This document shows, piece by piece, positions 1 to 12,101 of a stretch of 64,000 nt of DNA. Every line of letters starts with the position of its first letter. Within the stretch, counting starts at the first letter, position 1. Source of the DNA: Rhizophagus irregularis (taxonomy: Eukaryota; Glomeromycota; Glomeromycetes; Glomerales; Glomeraceae); contig NC_089432.1 of assembly GCF_026210795.1 (NCBI RefSeq), positions 1,178,001-1,242,000 of the forward strand, written 5' to 3'. The position numbers and the translations under genes were made by a program. The notes under the pieces were generated by a model, which did no database searches, had not been told where the DNA came from, and saw only the letters and a list, made by a program, of their open reading frames with translations.

Positions 1-891
1 CCTCTTTAACATTATAATTTTTTCCATTAGTTGTAACTAAAGACTGAATTTTTTTATATATATTTGGCGTATTAACTACATTACTATTTCTATTATTACT
101 AAGAGCAAATATCTTATTTTTTATATTCCACCATGTCAGAAGAGTTTTGTTATCAGGAGATAAAAATTGGTCCAAAAAGTATAAATTATTCATACATAAA
201 ATTTTTATATTTTTCAAAAAACTTTCAGTTCCAACAATTTCCATAATATGACGACCCCTTCCTAATACAGTACTATTTTTCCCGATATTGTGTTTATTAA
301 ATTCTATACTAAAATTATAACTTTTCATTAATAATAACAGATAAATTATTAATAATAAAATTATTTCGCAAATGTTGACCCATAAAGATTAAATCTTTAT
401 TAGAAAAAGGAAAATTAATTAAAGGATTGAAAGGTAAAAGTAGTTTATTTTGAATATCTACTAAACGAATCTCCATTATTTTTCCTAGAATTCCTTGATC
501 ATTAATTTGAATTATAAAATTATTAACCTTAGCTTGCAATTGATTATCAAAAATTGAACGAATATTATATAATAAATTCAATTCCATAATTATATTTGGT
601 GCAGTTGAAGCTAACTTTAATTTATTTTTAAAATTTTTTCTATAAGGAACCATGATTTTTTCACAATCTTTTTCTGATAGTATTATCGTTTGTGTCCTAT
701 ATTCGATACGTGGTAATATTACAGCATTAAAAATATAGGAACTAATTTTATCTGTTATGCATTTGTTCTTCAGCAGGTTATTACTTAAATTTTTGACTTC
801 ATCAAAGGCTTGTTGTTTGATAAAATTGTTATCATTATATATATTGAACCAAACACCCAAGATTCTAAGACTTTCTGTTTTTCCTTTAGGT
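1..891 (-). pseudogene. LINE-type (non-LTR) reverse transcriptase, C-terminal fragment, frameshifted
   Basis: On the minus strand an open frame from about 891 to 315 encodes the region after the polymerase core of fungal non-LTR retrotransposons. It has the landmark ESLRILGVWFN, followed by a segment resembling ILSEKDCEKIM and a conserved stretch NQLQAKVNNFIIQ. There is no start codon: an in-frame TAA lies just upstream, so the copy is 5'-truncated. The frame stops at 315-317. A shifted frame beginning near 330 stays open to the window edge and continues the same kind of protein, including FLSPDNKTLLTWWN, so a single frameshift splits the ORF. The element continues beyond position 1. Judged from resemblance to Rhizophagus LINE ORFs; no catalytic YxDD region lies inside the window. 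Confidence 0.75.
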
Positions 892-2616
892 TTGATTTTG
901 ATTTTCTGATGGACCCGGAAATATATATATTAGGGTCGCGTATTTTGAACTAAAAAAAAAATAATGAAAATCTTTCTTTTTTTAGATAATTTTGATAATG
1001 CTGGTCAGAATTTTATTTCCTATTATAGTAACCGACTGACATTATCATAATTCCGGCCCTGAAAAAAATGCGTACAGCTAGTGAAAAATTTTTTCAATCA
1101 CCTGACCTCTATATATATATTTCTGGTTAACAATATGTGTATAAGATAAATATTATTTAAAACCTTTTCACTCTAATAATTCTTACATGCAAAGACTGTA
1201 GAGACCTGCAACGGTGTAAATCCGGATTTTTGTTAATTCTTCCACTTATCATTCACGGAACATATTTTTTCAATTCGGATGACAGTTTTTATCCGGATCG
1301 AAACACTAATTTATATAGACCATATTCATAAATATGTAGGAAGTATACGTATCAGTTCAAGCATAAAAAGTTCCTATATTGTGTAATTAAATTAGAGGTT
1401 GTGAACTCAATCGATTAAATGTGAAAAAATAGATTAATCCATTAAAATTATCTTAAACAAAATTCTAATCAAATGTGAAATTTCAGTTCTTATGATTAAA
1501 ATACTTCTCTACAGCTAAATATATGAGTAAAAAATTTGGAATTTTTTTTAATATTAATCAATTAGTTAGTCAGATTAAGGTTTCGGTTCATCAGTTTTTA
1601 ATCGGTTAAAATTTTTTGGTCTGTTCCAACCTCTAAATTGAATAAATTTAATAATTCAAATTCTATTTTAAAAAGGAAAATTATACAAATTTAGAGATTA
1701 AGATTTAATCAAATTTTGCTTTATATTTGGAATGTTGCACAAATTCATGCTGTCCACTTCAACAAAAAGGTATAATGTATATAGTTGAAAATAAAATAAG
1801 TGAATACCAAAGGAACATAGATTATCAAAATTGAAAATAACTAGAGATTGAAATACTGGTTGGATCTAAAATCAATTATCCTTTAAGTAAACTAAAAAAA
1901 AAATGGATACAATTTCAACATACAGTACAATTATAGTATTTATAAGTGATAAATGAACCATGTCATAAGGTTAATAAATTTAGATACCTTCATTCATTGT
2001 CTATTTGATTTTATTAAAGTCAAGTTTGTAATCTCTTAATTCCTTTTTGCTGGTTATAATTTATTACTTGGTATATGACCAAGTTATTTCTAAATGTTTC
2101 TTCATCTCAAAATATATAACTTTATTAAATCATCACGACCACTAAGAATTAAACTTTTCATAAAGTTGTATCGATCTTAACAATCTAAATTTTGTAGCTC
2201 ATGCTAACAAAACTCCGTAATGGGAAAAAAGTATGAATTTTCCCATGAAAATAAGCTCCATTTGATTATTGATGGTATACAGACTTGATAAATATTTAAT
2301 AGTATCATATATTTCATAGGTAATAGGGTTTTTATAAACTCAGCTAATCACCCGTAACTTTCATAAAGGAAATCATAAACGACACTTAGTGCCACAGGGA
2401 TTACTAATTATATCTATACCATCAACTTATTAAACTTTTCTATTATTTATACTCAGATCTATTAAACTTTCATTTGACTATGAAACTACTATAAATAATT
2501 GCTATTTATTTTTATTTTTATATTTTTTTTTTCTAAAAAAAATAATTAATAATTAAAAGTTAGTCAATTTATTTACAACAAAACTTATATTTTCTTTCCT
2601 TTCTATTGAACTAACT
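892..2616. other. intergenic, no gene seen
   Basis: AT-rich DNA without a supported ORF. At 1000-1090 there is a copy of an interspersed repeat (AATGCTGGTCAGAATT and, inverted, AATTCCGGCCCTGA), also met near 31.6, 47.1, 57.4 and 63.3 kb. Around 1220-1310 short ATCCGGAT motifs occur, as also near 47.7 and 48.1 kb. Nothing else stands out. Confidence 0.5.
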
Positions 2617-3981
2617 ATGGACGAAGCACTCACAAAACCAAGAAACGGTACTCATACCATTTACAAGTTATATAGTTGGTTACAAAATGGTATGATTGAC
2701 TTGAATCCTGATTATCAAAGAGGTATGTATGAAGTAAATATTTTATGGTTTCTCTTTATTTAAATAAGAAAAAAGTATGTACATATAATTAATGAACAAA
2801 TTTATATATTCTTAACTTTTATTTATTTACTTTATTTGTATAATAGATATAGTATGGTCAGATAAAAGGCAGTCATACTTAATTGATTCCTTGTTTAATA
2901 ACTTTTATGTCCCACCTGTAATTTTCTCCTGTAAAATGTTGGATAGTAAAAGAATAATGCGTGTATGTATTGATGGTAAACAACGTCTCACATCAATAAG
3001 AAAGTAAGTAATTATACGAACTTTACAAGATTTTAGCTTATGATTAGTTTTCTATACAATAAATGCAACAAAACGTATTTATTAATCTGAATTATAGGTT
3101 CATTGATAATGAAATCCCCCATCTTAATCCTTCTGATGGTTGTGCAAGTAAACGTTATTATAAAAATCTCAATAATAAATATTATTTAACAGAACCAGAA
3201 CGTGAAAAGTTTGAATGTACCGAGCTTTTTTGTGGTAAGTTGTTAAAGAAATATAATTCAGGTGATAGTGACCTGCGAAAATAATCAGTTCATTATAAAG
3301 ATATCTAATAATCTTTCATATTATTTAATAGTTGAATACTATGATCTTACTTTTCAACAAGAACAAGAAATCTTCAGTCGTGTGCAACTGGGAGTTGCAT
3401 TGACCCCTGCAGAAAAGCTCCAAGCTATTGGCAGTCCATTAGCTGATTTTGTTCATGAAATTCATAATCAATATTCATCACTTTCTTTAATAATGGATAA
3501 TAAGCGTGCTCAACCTTTTCAACTTATTACACAATCTTTACACATGATTGAAACTGAACCTGAAAAATTTAATGCCTCCCACACCAATATTTCTAAATAT
3601 TTGAAAGAAGATCGTGAAGTTCCTGAAAATCTCAAGACATTATCCAGACAAGTTTATTCAATTATTGATAAGATGATCAATGTCAATGTTGAATTATTCT
3701 GGCAAGATCATAAATTATCTCCTGTGGAATTTATCTTCTTAACATATATAATTGCAAAATTACCCAAGTTACCAATTTTTCAATATCAAAGTTGTCTTTT
3801 AAATATGAAAAAATATGTTTGGGATAGACATGATGAAGTCAGACTTAATTCTAAAGTCTTTAACACATTGAAAGAATTTGTTGATAATATGAAATATGAA
3901 TTTGCTTCAAATCAAACTTCATCATCTATTTATGGTTCACAATCTACTAAAGGAAAAAAGAGAGCAAGAAACACTAATTAG
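2617..3981 (+). CDS. DUF262-like protein, four exons
   Basis: Exons 2617-2722, 2847-3003, 3098-3234 and 3332-3981 join in frame into 349 residues; all three introns are GT-AG and under 130 bp. The N-terminal half carries DUF262 hallmarks: LNPDYQRDIVW (about residues 29-39), an LIDSLFNNFYVPPV helix, and the signature IDGKQRLTSI (about 77-86), equivalent to the (I/V)DGQQR motif of this ParB/Srx-related fold. Exon 4 supplies the helical part (FSRVQLGVALTPAEKLQA) and a basic tail, KGKKRARN. In bacteria DUF262 occurs in DNA-modification-dependent nucleases such as GmrS; the fungal proteins have no established role and I see no HNH partner domain. The start is the first in-frame ATG before the conserved block. 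A paralogue lies at the right edge of the window. The gene looks intact, but splice sites were assigned by eye. Confidence 0.8.
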
Positions 3982-5778
3982 ATAAGATAATAGTAACTGA
4001 TGATTAACTAGTGCAGGAGATATTGATGGAAAAGTATTTTTATGATTAAATGTTATAATTGTTACGAAGTGTAAATGTTATATTCAATTATATTCAATTG
4101 CTTAGTTATGACTAATTATTATATATCAGATATGTAATCACCCTATATGGTTTCTTTAGAAATAAGTCAGCAAAGGTTATACATGTCACGCGGCGTAATT
4201 GACAAATGAAAATGTAGCATGATGCGTCAATCAATCAAACACTTTGCGAAAATGTGTTGTTACAATGGTTACCTACCTACCGCAAATCAATTTTGCGGCT
4301 TAATGTATAATTTCAACGTAAATTAATAAGAAATATTTATAAAAGGCAAAAAAATAAAAGTTTCAATCATGTGATTCAGATTTGCTTTACGGCTTCCCGG
4401 ACGGTGAATTTGAAGAAACTTTAAAATTATTATTATTATTATTTGCTTTTTTTTAACGAAGCATTAGCTAACGTTTATTTATGTTGTTTTTTTTCAGGAC
4501 ACTCATTTTGACATTTCGATAGTCATCTTTAATGGTATAATTACCAAATTTTTGTTGAAGTTACATTCTTTGTATCGATCATTCATAATTATTACATTCA
4601 GTATAAAGTATTGTATGACTCAACGCAAATTGAGTTTGATCTAACGCACATGTGTATGTGTATGACGAATAGATTTTTTACTGGATAAAAATTGTCCTAT
4701 ACGCAAGATAATAAATTTAATTATAGACAGTTTTGATTTGAGATACTCGTTATGGCCAAAATCAGTTATTGCGAATCCTTAAAAAATATAGCTTTACTTC
4801 TTTGGTAACAGGTAACTATTGGTTAATAAACATTGCAAGGAAATTAGTTAAAATGTAACAATCTAAATAATTTAATGGTATAATACAATATAATATTTGA
4901 TATACTAATATCATTTCAATGTTTGTACTAAAAAATTTTTGGATCCCGTGCTTTCGCAGCAAATTTTATTAAAGATAATGGTGTATAATTATAAAAGATA
5001 TCTGACGATAAAAGTCAAATGATTTACTTCTATTAATTGTTACATGATAGATAATGTATAGTCTCCCACTCAGTGTTTAGTATAAAATTCTCCAACGAAG
5101 AGTTTGATTGTAATCGACTTTGGATGTGGTTTCCATCATGATTCATTATGCATTACCAATTTAACAGAATATGTTAGCATTATGATAACAATGATTTTGT
5201 AAAACCTTCAGAATTATTGTCTTGAGTGACGCAGGGATAACATATTTTTATGCAAATTGATGATAACCACTGACAATCCCAAAGTTTTGCAATGATAAAG
5301 CTTCAGATTTACATCTTCTGGAACCATTTCTTAGTAATAAATATCAACTTAGTATTCAAATATCTAAATAGAAACATAAAATTTGAAACGATATAAAATG
5401 TTTCAGTATGAGACGGAAATTTTAATCATCTATTATTCATTTTGATAATATATATAATATATTTCTTATATACCAAAATACATTTATTCTATAGTCACGA
5501 AATATAGTAAATAGAAATTAGGAAATTATGTTAATAATAAAAACTTACTATTTTAAATTAAATATATCTCCTTTTGAAATACAACGGTCTTAAATTTTGT
5601 TATATATGAAGAAAATATAAATATGATGGTTTGAAATTAGTCACAAAAAAAAAATTTTTTTTATTTTAAAAATGTTTAAAAATATAAATAATAAACGATA
5701 AAAAAATTCCGTATGTTTGATATAAAGAAAATAAATTTTTAGGGCAATCTCTAATTTATTGAATTTGGCTTAGATATT
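3982..5778. other. intergenic, no gene seen
   Basis: No supported coding region on either strand. Contains a short ATT microsatellite near 4427-4442. Nothing else recognised. Confidence 0.5.
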
Positions 5779-6540
5779 TCAACTCAACGCTTCTAATTTG
5801 TTTTGAGAAAATTTGTATCCTTGTTCAGCAGATTTTTTGTACCAATAAATTGCTTGAGTCACATCTTTTTTAATTCCTTTCCCATATTCATACATCCAAG
5901 CAACATTATATTGAGCTATACTATTTCCTAACTTTGCTGCCTTTTGATATAATTCAACTGCTTTTTCCTTATTAACATAAGTTCCAACTCCAAAATCATA
6001 ACAATAACCCAACCCATTTATTCCAACTGAATAACCTTTTTTCGCTAATTCTTTGGATAATTCAAAAACCATAAAATTATTCTTATTTACACCATCTCCA
6101 TCTAAATACATTTTAGCAAGACTATATTGAGCTACATTATTTTCTAATTTTACTGCTTTTTGATATAACTTAAGAGCTTTTTGTTTATTAATGTTGGTTC
6201 CAATACCATTAAAATTAAAATATCCAAGTAAATAAATAGAATTTGAATCATTTTGATTATTTATAAGATAATAGTAAATTTCTCGTAAATTTATTTCTTG
6301 ATTATTAATAAAATCAAGAATATGTTGCTTTCTTATATTTTCTTCTTTTCCTTCATTTGTCATCTTAAAATAAAAACTAACCAATTCATCAATTATAATG
6401 CTTAAATATTCTTCATATATGTCTTCATTAATAACTTGAGTTGTAGGTTCTATTTCTTTCATATCCATTTTATTAAAATTTTGAATAACTTGATTACTAA
6501 TATTTAGGATATTATTTACTGAATTGTTTACAGACTGCAT
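5779..6540 (-). CDS. Sel1-like repeat protein
   Basis: A single-exon ORF of 253 residues. Residues 100-246 form four Sel1-like (TPR-type) repeats with the usual signature (LLGYFNFNGIGT..KALKLYQKA; LGYCYDFGVGT..KAVELYQKAA; VAWMYEYGKGI..AIYWYKKSAEQG). Repeat 2 (139-174) is the most divergent. The preceding segment, about 45-99, resembles the linker that joins the kinase domain to the Sel1 repeats in Rhizophagus kinase-Sel1 proteins, for example KQHILDFINN and YLINNQNDSNS. No kinase is encoded upstream, so this looks like a stand-alone Sel1 member, possibly derived from a kinase fusion. Sel1 repeats are protein-binding scaffolds, so an adaptor role is inferred. No signal peptide or membrane segment is evident. 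The start is the first ATG, with in-frame stops upstream. Confidence 0.85.
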   Translation of the reverse strand: MQSVNNSVNNILNISNQVIQNFNKMDMKEIEPTTQVINEDIYEEYLSIIIDELVSFYFKMTNEGKEENIRKQHILDFINNQEINLREIYYYLINNQNDSNSIYLLGYFNFNGIGTNINKQKALKLYQKAVKLENNVAQYSLAKMYLDGDGVNKNNFMVFELSKELAKKGYSVGINGLGYCYDFGVGTYVNKEKAVELYQKAAKLGNSIAQYNVAWMYEYGKGIKKDVTQAIYWYKKSAEQGYKFSQNKLEALS

Positions 6541-9389
6541 TTTAATTTTATGAAACTTTTGAATAATAAAACTTTGTGAAATAATAAAAAAAAAAATAAT
6601 TTTTCTTTCAAGGATGAAAAGGGAGATTTTTTAATTTATTGTAATTTATTACAACATATTTGTTTGTAGTACTTGTTTAACCATAACAGCTGAATGAGCT
6701 GATCAATTTTGTTTCTGGGCTTCCGCAGTAAAATTTTAAAGCAATTACGTTTCGAAATCTTCCCACCACAAGTAAGTTATTTAATCTATGATTTTACTGT
6801 ATATTAATCTGCTAATATCTACTAAAAAAATTTACTGCGCCTAGCGTTGTGAAAGAAATGAGTTTCTCCAGAGGTCTAGCGAAATTAATTTCGGCAAATC
6901 TACAAATTTCCAAAACCTTAAAAATTCTTAACAGAACCAATCAAAACTTTTTAAATGAATTAAATATTTTGAGTAAAGATTTGGGTAAATAATTATCTTC
7001 AGTATTTGCAACTAATTCTTTACTATTAATAATATTATTTTAATATTATTTTGTTTGGAAGATTGGAAGATATCAAGCTCAAATTTGCATGGTGATTATT
7101 ATTATTCTTATTTTCAAAGATGAATTATTGATCCATATAATTTATTATTATTATTATTATTATTATTAAAAAAATCAAAATTGATATTACCCAAAATGAA
7201 ATATCATATTAGTAACATAAAAGTTATACAATATGGCGATACTTAGAATAATCGTATAGGTCTTTCCTTTTTTTGCCTATGCAAAATATTCATCCTACTC
7301 GCGCTCTAGTCATGATATTATTGGAAAATATTTCATATACATGAATTCGTTTTAAATGCTTATACTAGCACCTTCAGATCATGTTTTCGTTCTAAGTGTC
7401 TACGGTCTAAATTAACAAATGATTCTGCTGAATAAAATAAAATGGAAATCATTGAGACATGCGATGACAGAAATAAATTAACCATAATAAGTTATGATTT
7501 CTGTTCGTGTCGTTAATTAATTTCTCGAAAATTCTATAAAAAAAAAATAGTCGACTCCAAAAGTTGCTTCACATTGCAAATGTACAACCACAGACGAAGT
7601 AATCGCTAGCTTTCTCGGTGTGCTTTTTTTAAACTAGTCCATAATGATTTTGTTTAGACTCGTTATGATTATGTCATAAATATAGTCCAAAAACTACAAT
7701 CGTACAGACAGTCGTGATTTTCCCACCTAAATTGAATAAACATTTTAATAAATACTTTTTCTGCAATAAATGACGCAAAACCACATTAATCATTTTTACA
7801 TTTTTTTTTTTATCGATTAATTGTGTACTCTTTTTTATTATAATGATAAATTTTTTAAGTATGTATCAACGATTAGTGAATTAATAATCGAAGTTTATAT
7901 AATTCTTACTCGATCAAATCACATTTTTGTAAATAAGTTTAACATTAAAAACTTTGATAATCGGCATCATTATAAAAAAAGTAATTGTATATTATAAATA
8001 TTCTTAATTTAAAAAATCATTTTTTGCAAATGTTAAATTACCTCTTTTAACTAAAAAGCACATAGAGAGATTGACTATGAACTTGTGAATTAAATTATCT
8101 GAGGCATCATCACATTATCGCAATGAGAGCTTCGTATTTTGAATTTCTCCTAATGGTAGGTGACTTTTATATTTAGGGAGAGAGTAGCATAGTACACGCT
8201 TTAAAGAGGTTCCCGGTTAAGCTGACTGCGGTTGATTTGAATTTTTTTTTTTTGTGGGAATCATCAATCATCATTCCTGTTGTATAGGACTGATAGACTG
8301 TCAACGACCTATGGAACAACGAATTTTGATTCAGGGTATTATAATGATATTTTAAATATTTTAATACTTTATTTTTTTCAGTTTAAAAAAAAAAAAGTTT
8401 TAAATCGAAATTTCTTTCTTTATTTTATTTAACTTTTTTCGATCTTTGAACGAAATATTTTTTTAGTTTATTTTCTTATTTTTTTTCAGTTTTTTGAACC
8501 CAAAAATTCTTTTAATTTTTTTTATTTTTTTGTATATTTCTTATTAAACCGAAATTTTTATTTATTGAAGACAAAGTAAAGTTTATAAGATATTTGGAAA
8601 GGAAAGAAAGAAGAAAATCAAAAAAAAGTCTTTTTTTTTGAAAAAAAAGACGAAAATAGATTACAAGACTATGATTAATTACTATTAATAAATCTTTATA
8701 ATAATTATAGTAATTGAAACATATTGAACATATTATTAATTGAAATAATTTATGCCGTAAAACCCGATGATCTGGAGCAAAACTTCAAATAGACAATCCC
8801 GTTTCAAACCAAAACTAGTCAGCCAACCACAAAGAAATCGAAGAAAGATATAGAAAAAGAGTGAAAAATGTGAGATTTTAAGATAATAGTAACTATCAAC
8901 ACGCAATACTAAAACGATTTAAAGAATGAAAGAAAAAATGGGTTAAATAAAAAATGCCGTATACGACTTAAAAGTGACAAGTATGATCATATTTCAAAAA
9001 TAGATAAATTTTTTAACATTTTATCTGATAATTTTTTTAATATAAATTCTTCGTCTTTATGATAAATATTTAATCACGAAATAAGGAAAATTCCGAGAGG
9101 AATCACATGAATTACAGTTAATACTTATTATTTTTTTACATACATTTATTTAAATTTTATTACCATTTTTTATGTATAGGAAATAATTTTCTTATGTAAA
9201 CGAAATTTTTTTTTTAAAAAAAAAATTCTAATAGTATTAATAGTATTGTAAAAATCAAAAAATTAAGCAGTCACTCTCTTCTAATAATCACCACTGTAGA
9301 AAACTTTTTAACATAAATTTATATCAAATAACCTTTTCTGACATATAAAGCAATTGAATTTATTTAAAAAATGGAGATGTATTTAGTAA
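6541..9389. other. intergenic, no gene seen
   Basis: AT-rich spacer with a (TTA)n microsatellite at about 7139-7169 and T-rich tracts around 8360-8560. No coding stretch I would support on either strand. Confidence 0.5.
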
Positions 9390-10870
9390 TTATTTTTTAA
9401 TTACTTGAAATACTTCATATTTTTCCACTTTAAACCATTCTGGAATTCCTATTTTAGGATAAGCATAAATAATATCATTAATATAATTATGAAATATCCA
9501 ATTGTTAATACCGCTACAATAGAAATTACCCATGTGTGGGCCATGATCACTACTGCAATAAATAGCATAATTTGCATTGTTATTATTAACATAACCTAAT
9601 TTTGCATTAAAAGCATTTTTTTAATCTGCAATATGAAATAAAAAACTATCCGTAGTTTTTTTTCCAACATTATTTCCATTCCAATCAAATGGATTATATC
9701 CTCCAATTAATTGTGTTGTACCTTGAATTTTTGCCATCCAAATAGTAGCTCCTTTATTGTCACAATTTCTATGAAATGATTTAGCATCAAATCCATCTCT
9801 ACTTGAATGATATAATAACTTAAATTCATAAGGATTATCATTTTTTTTATAAGAATCTTTTCTATCAATTCATGAAGCAAACAGTGGGATATGATTTGAT
9901 TCAATTTAGGCTGAATCGAGTTTAAATTTTAAGTTTGGCTTTCTTGAAGGTGCTACATTAGTTTTAGGTTTCATATTAGGAACTATATGAAATTCTAAAA
10001 GATTATGAATTAAATCTTGAGGCAATATTTCTTTATAACAATGAACTTTATAAAAGAAATCTGCAGAATTAATATCATAAAATCTAATTAAAGGAATAAA
10101 TCTGTGTAATGATCTCTCAATTTTTATAGCATCATCTTTACTTCATTTGGTTGGATCATTTATCATATTTTGTTGAGCAAAACACCATTTTAATAAACCT
10201 TCCCAAATCTCAATTTTTTTCATATTTAAATCATCTCGTTTAACCAACATTTCCAATAATGGAGCCTTTAAATCAATAAATTTATCTGAATTAAATAACA
10301 CTTTAGGTTCTTCACAAATTTTTTCAAGACAAAAATTCCATAAATCCGTAAATGTTTCATATTGATAAATAGTTTCAAGAATATCAGTTGGATTTTGATG
10401 CAAAAATTCGGTTTGATGTACAATTAAATATTCTTGAATATAAGAAATCAATTGTTGAATATTAAGTTCATCCACTGCAATCAAAAGTTTCAATACTTCA
10501 GGACCTTGTAAAATTTTCAACCACAATATATAAATCTAATAAATTATTATTATTAATAAAATATATAGTGTTAATTAAATACAATAAAATTTTCATTGTT
10601 AATATTTATACATTACCTGAAAATGATATTAAATAAGCGAGGAGAAATATTTGGCTTTCTTAAAATAAATTTTCTTTCTTTTTTCTCAGCCATTCATTAA
10701 TAGAAAATGCAGAACGAAAATATTGAGACCTGATACACAAAATATTAAGCATGTATTTCTTTAACGTTTGACTCCTCTCCAGCATAAATGATAACATCAT
10801 ATCCTAATTCTGTTTCAAAAAGTTTTTCATAATCACTTGATAATTCTGCCAAAAATTTTGAAGACATCAT
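9390..10870 (-). pseudogene. BTB-BACK-TLDc protein, degenerate
   Basis: The order of a BTB-BACK-TLDc gene is recognisable from ATG at 10870 to TAA at 9390-9392. First exon: MMSSKFLAELSSDYEKLF.., GYDVIIYAGEE and the BTB segment CIRSQYFRSAFS, needing at least two frame changes. An intron starts GTAATG near 10618. Then comes a BACK region (GPEVLKLLIAVDELNIQ, NFCLEKICEEPKVLF) and a C-terminal TLDc domain (LLYHSSRDGFDAKSFH, CDNKGATIWMAKIQG, IGGYNPFDWNGN, YEVFQVIKK). The TLDc-side frame is kept but carries stops near 10141, 9905, 9853 and 9630. The first and third (contexts DPTK*SKDD and FAS*ID) are TGA where family members carry Trp, consistent with TGG to TGA changes. Family role, where known, is Cullin-3 adaptor or TLDc-type stress function; this copy cannot make a full protein. 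Confidence 0.82.
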
Positions 10871-11700
10871 TTTAAAATGTTTTTAAAAAAAAAAAATATT
10901 TAATTATCCATAATCAAAAGTAACCCGCTTAAAAATCCCACCCCATCATATTATATCATCTTTGATAAATGTAAGGATGATTACTTATTGAATTTTTGAA
11001 AATATTTTTTATTAGAATATTTAAATTTCTGTTCAAAATATTCAGATTAACTAAATCAAACCTACTTATTAGATCAAATCAATTAATACATGTTTCTTTA
11101 TTTAGATATTTATAAAAATATAAAATATTATTATAAACGATCACTATCCATTCCTATGCGGATATCAAATTTGGATTTTACTTTTTTTTTAATTTTCTAA
11201 AATTTCTATATTATCCCGACTATTTATCAAAAAAAAGTTCCCAAATCCATAATTATGTATATACAGTATGTATTGTATTTATAAGATAAAAGTAGAAAAG
11301 CGTATGAAATATTAAAAATAAAGCATTTTTATAAATAAAGATTCAAATTGTTATTAATAATTGCTTGAATGTAAAGCTAATATATACATTAATCTAAAAA
11401 TTGTTAATACTCTTGAATCTTGAAACATTTGATCTTTTTATACGTATATAAAAGAGACTATGCAAATTTTAATAATAAGATATGTAAATAAATCGAGACA
11501 AATGTTGAACTTGTATAAAAAAATTTAAATAACTTCTTTCTATAATCATAATTGATTGTAACTCATCATTCAAATTTATATTTTGAAAAAGTAATGATCT
11601 TTTATCGAATAATGTTACTTACCTATTCCTCCAAGACCTATAAAATAAATTAAATTAGAAGTACTAATACTAAACATGTATTTTATTTTTTTGATTCAAG
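10871..11700. other. intergenic, no gene seen
   Basis: AT-rich spacer upstream of the BTB-TLDc pseudogene; no coding potential recognised. Confidence 0.4.
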
Positions 11701-11739
11701 CTACCTGACGCACCAATATTAATCAAAATCTCGGACAAG

Positions 11740-12075
11740 TATTTCATAAGAAAAATCGCCATATAATTTTTAACAGGTCACGAACTCCAAAATCACTTAT
11801 ATACTAGGAATTATGATATTGTGAATATAAAATATTTCCTGTGTAAAATCTCGATGAATTTCATGAATTCTATAAAGTGACTCAATTATGTTATAATAGT
11901 TTTATGCTTGATATGAGTTAATAGAAATGTAATTTTGTAAATAAATTTAAAACATGCACCTATCAAACCAACTGAATTTCTATTAGCATTCTCACTTTTT
12001 AGCATTACTTCATATGTTCCTAAATCCTGATCTTTCCAATTATTGCTCTTTAGGTTCTCAAATTATTCGTTCTGT
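11740..12075 (-). pseudogene. protein kinase scrap (catalytic loop and DFG only)
   Basis: On the minus strand, around 11767-11892, the reading RIHEIHRDFTQEIFYIHN is followed, after a frame change, by SDFGVRDLL. The HRD-to-DFG order and spacing of about 20 residues match subdomains VIb-VII of a protein kinase. The flanking frames contain stops and neither the glycine loop nor the APE motif is recognisable. It is probably an old remnant of one of the expanded kinases. It lies just outside the segment duplicated at 30.9-35.8 kb. Confidence 0.5.
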
Positions 12076-12101
12076 GTGAAGTATTTGACATTTTTTGCAT
12101 T

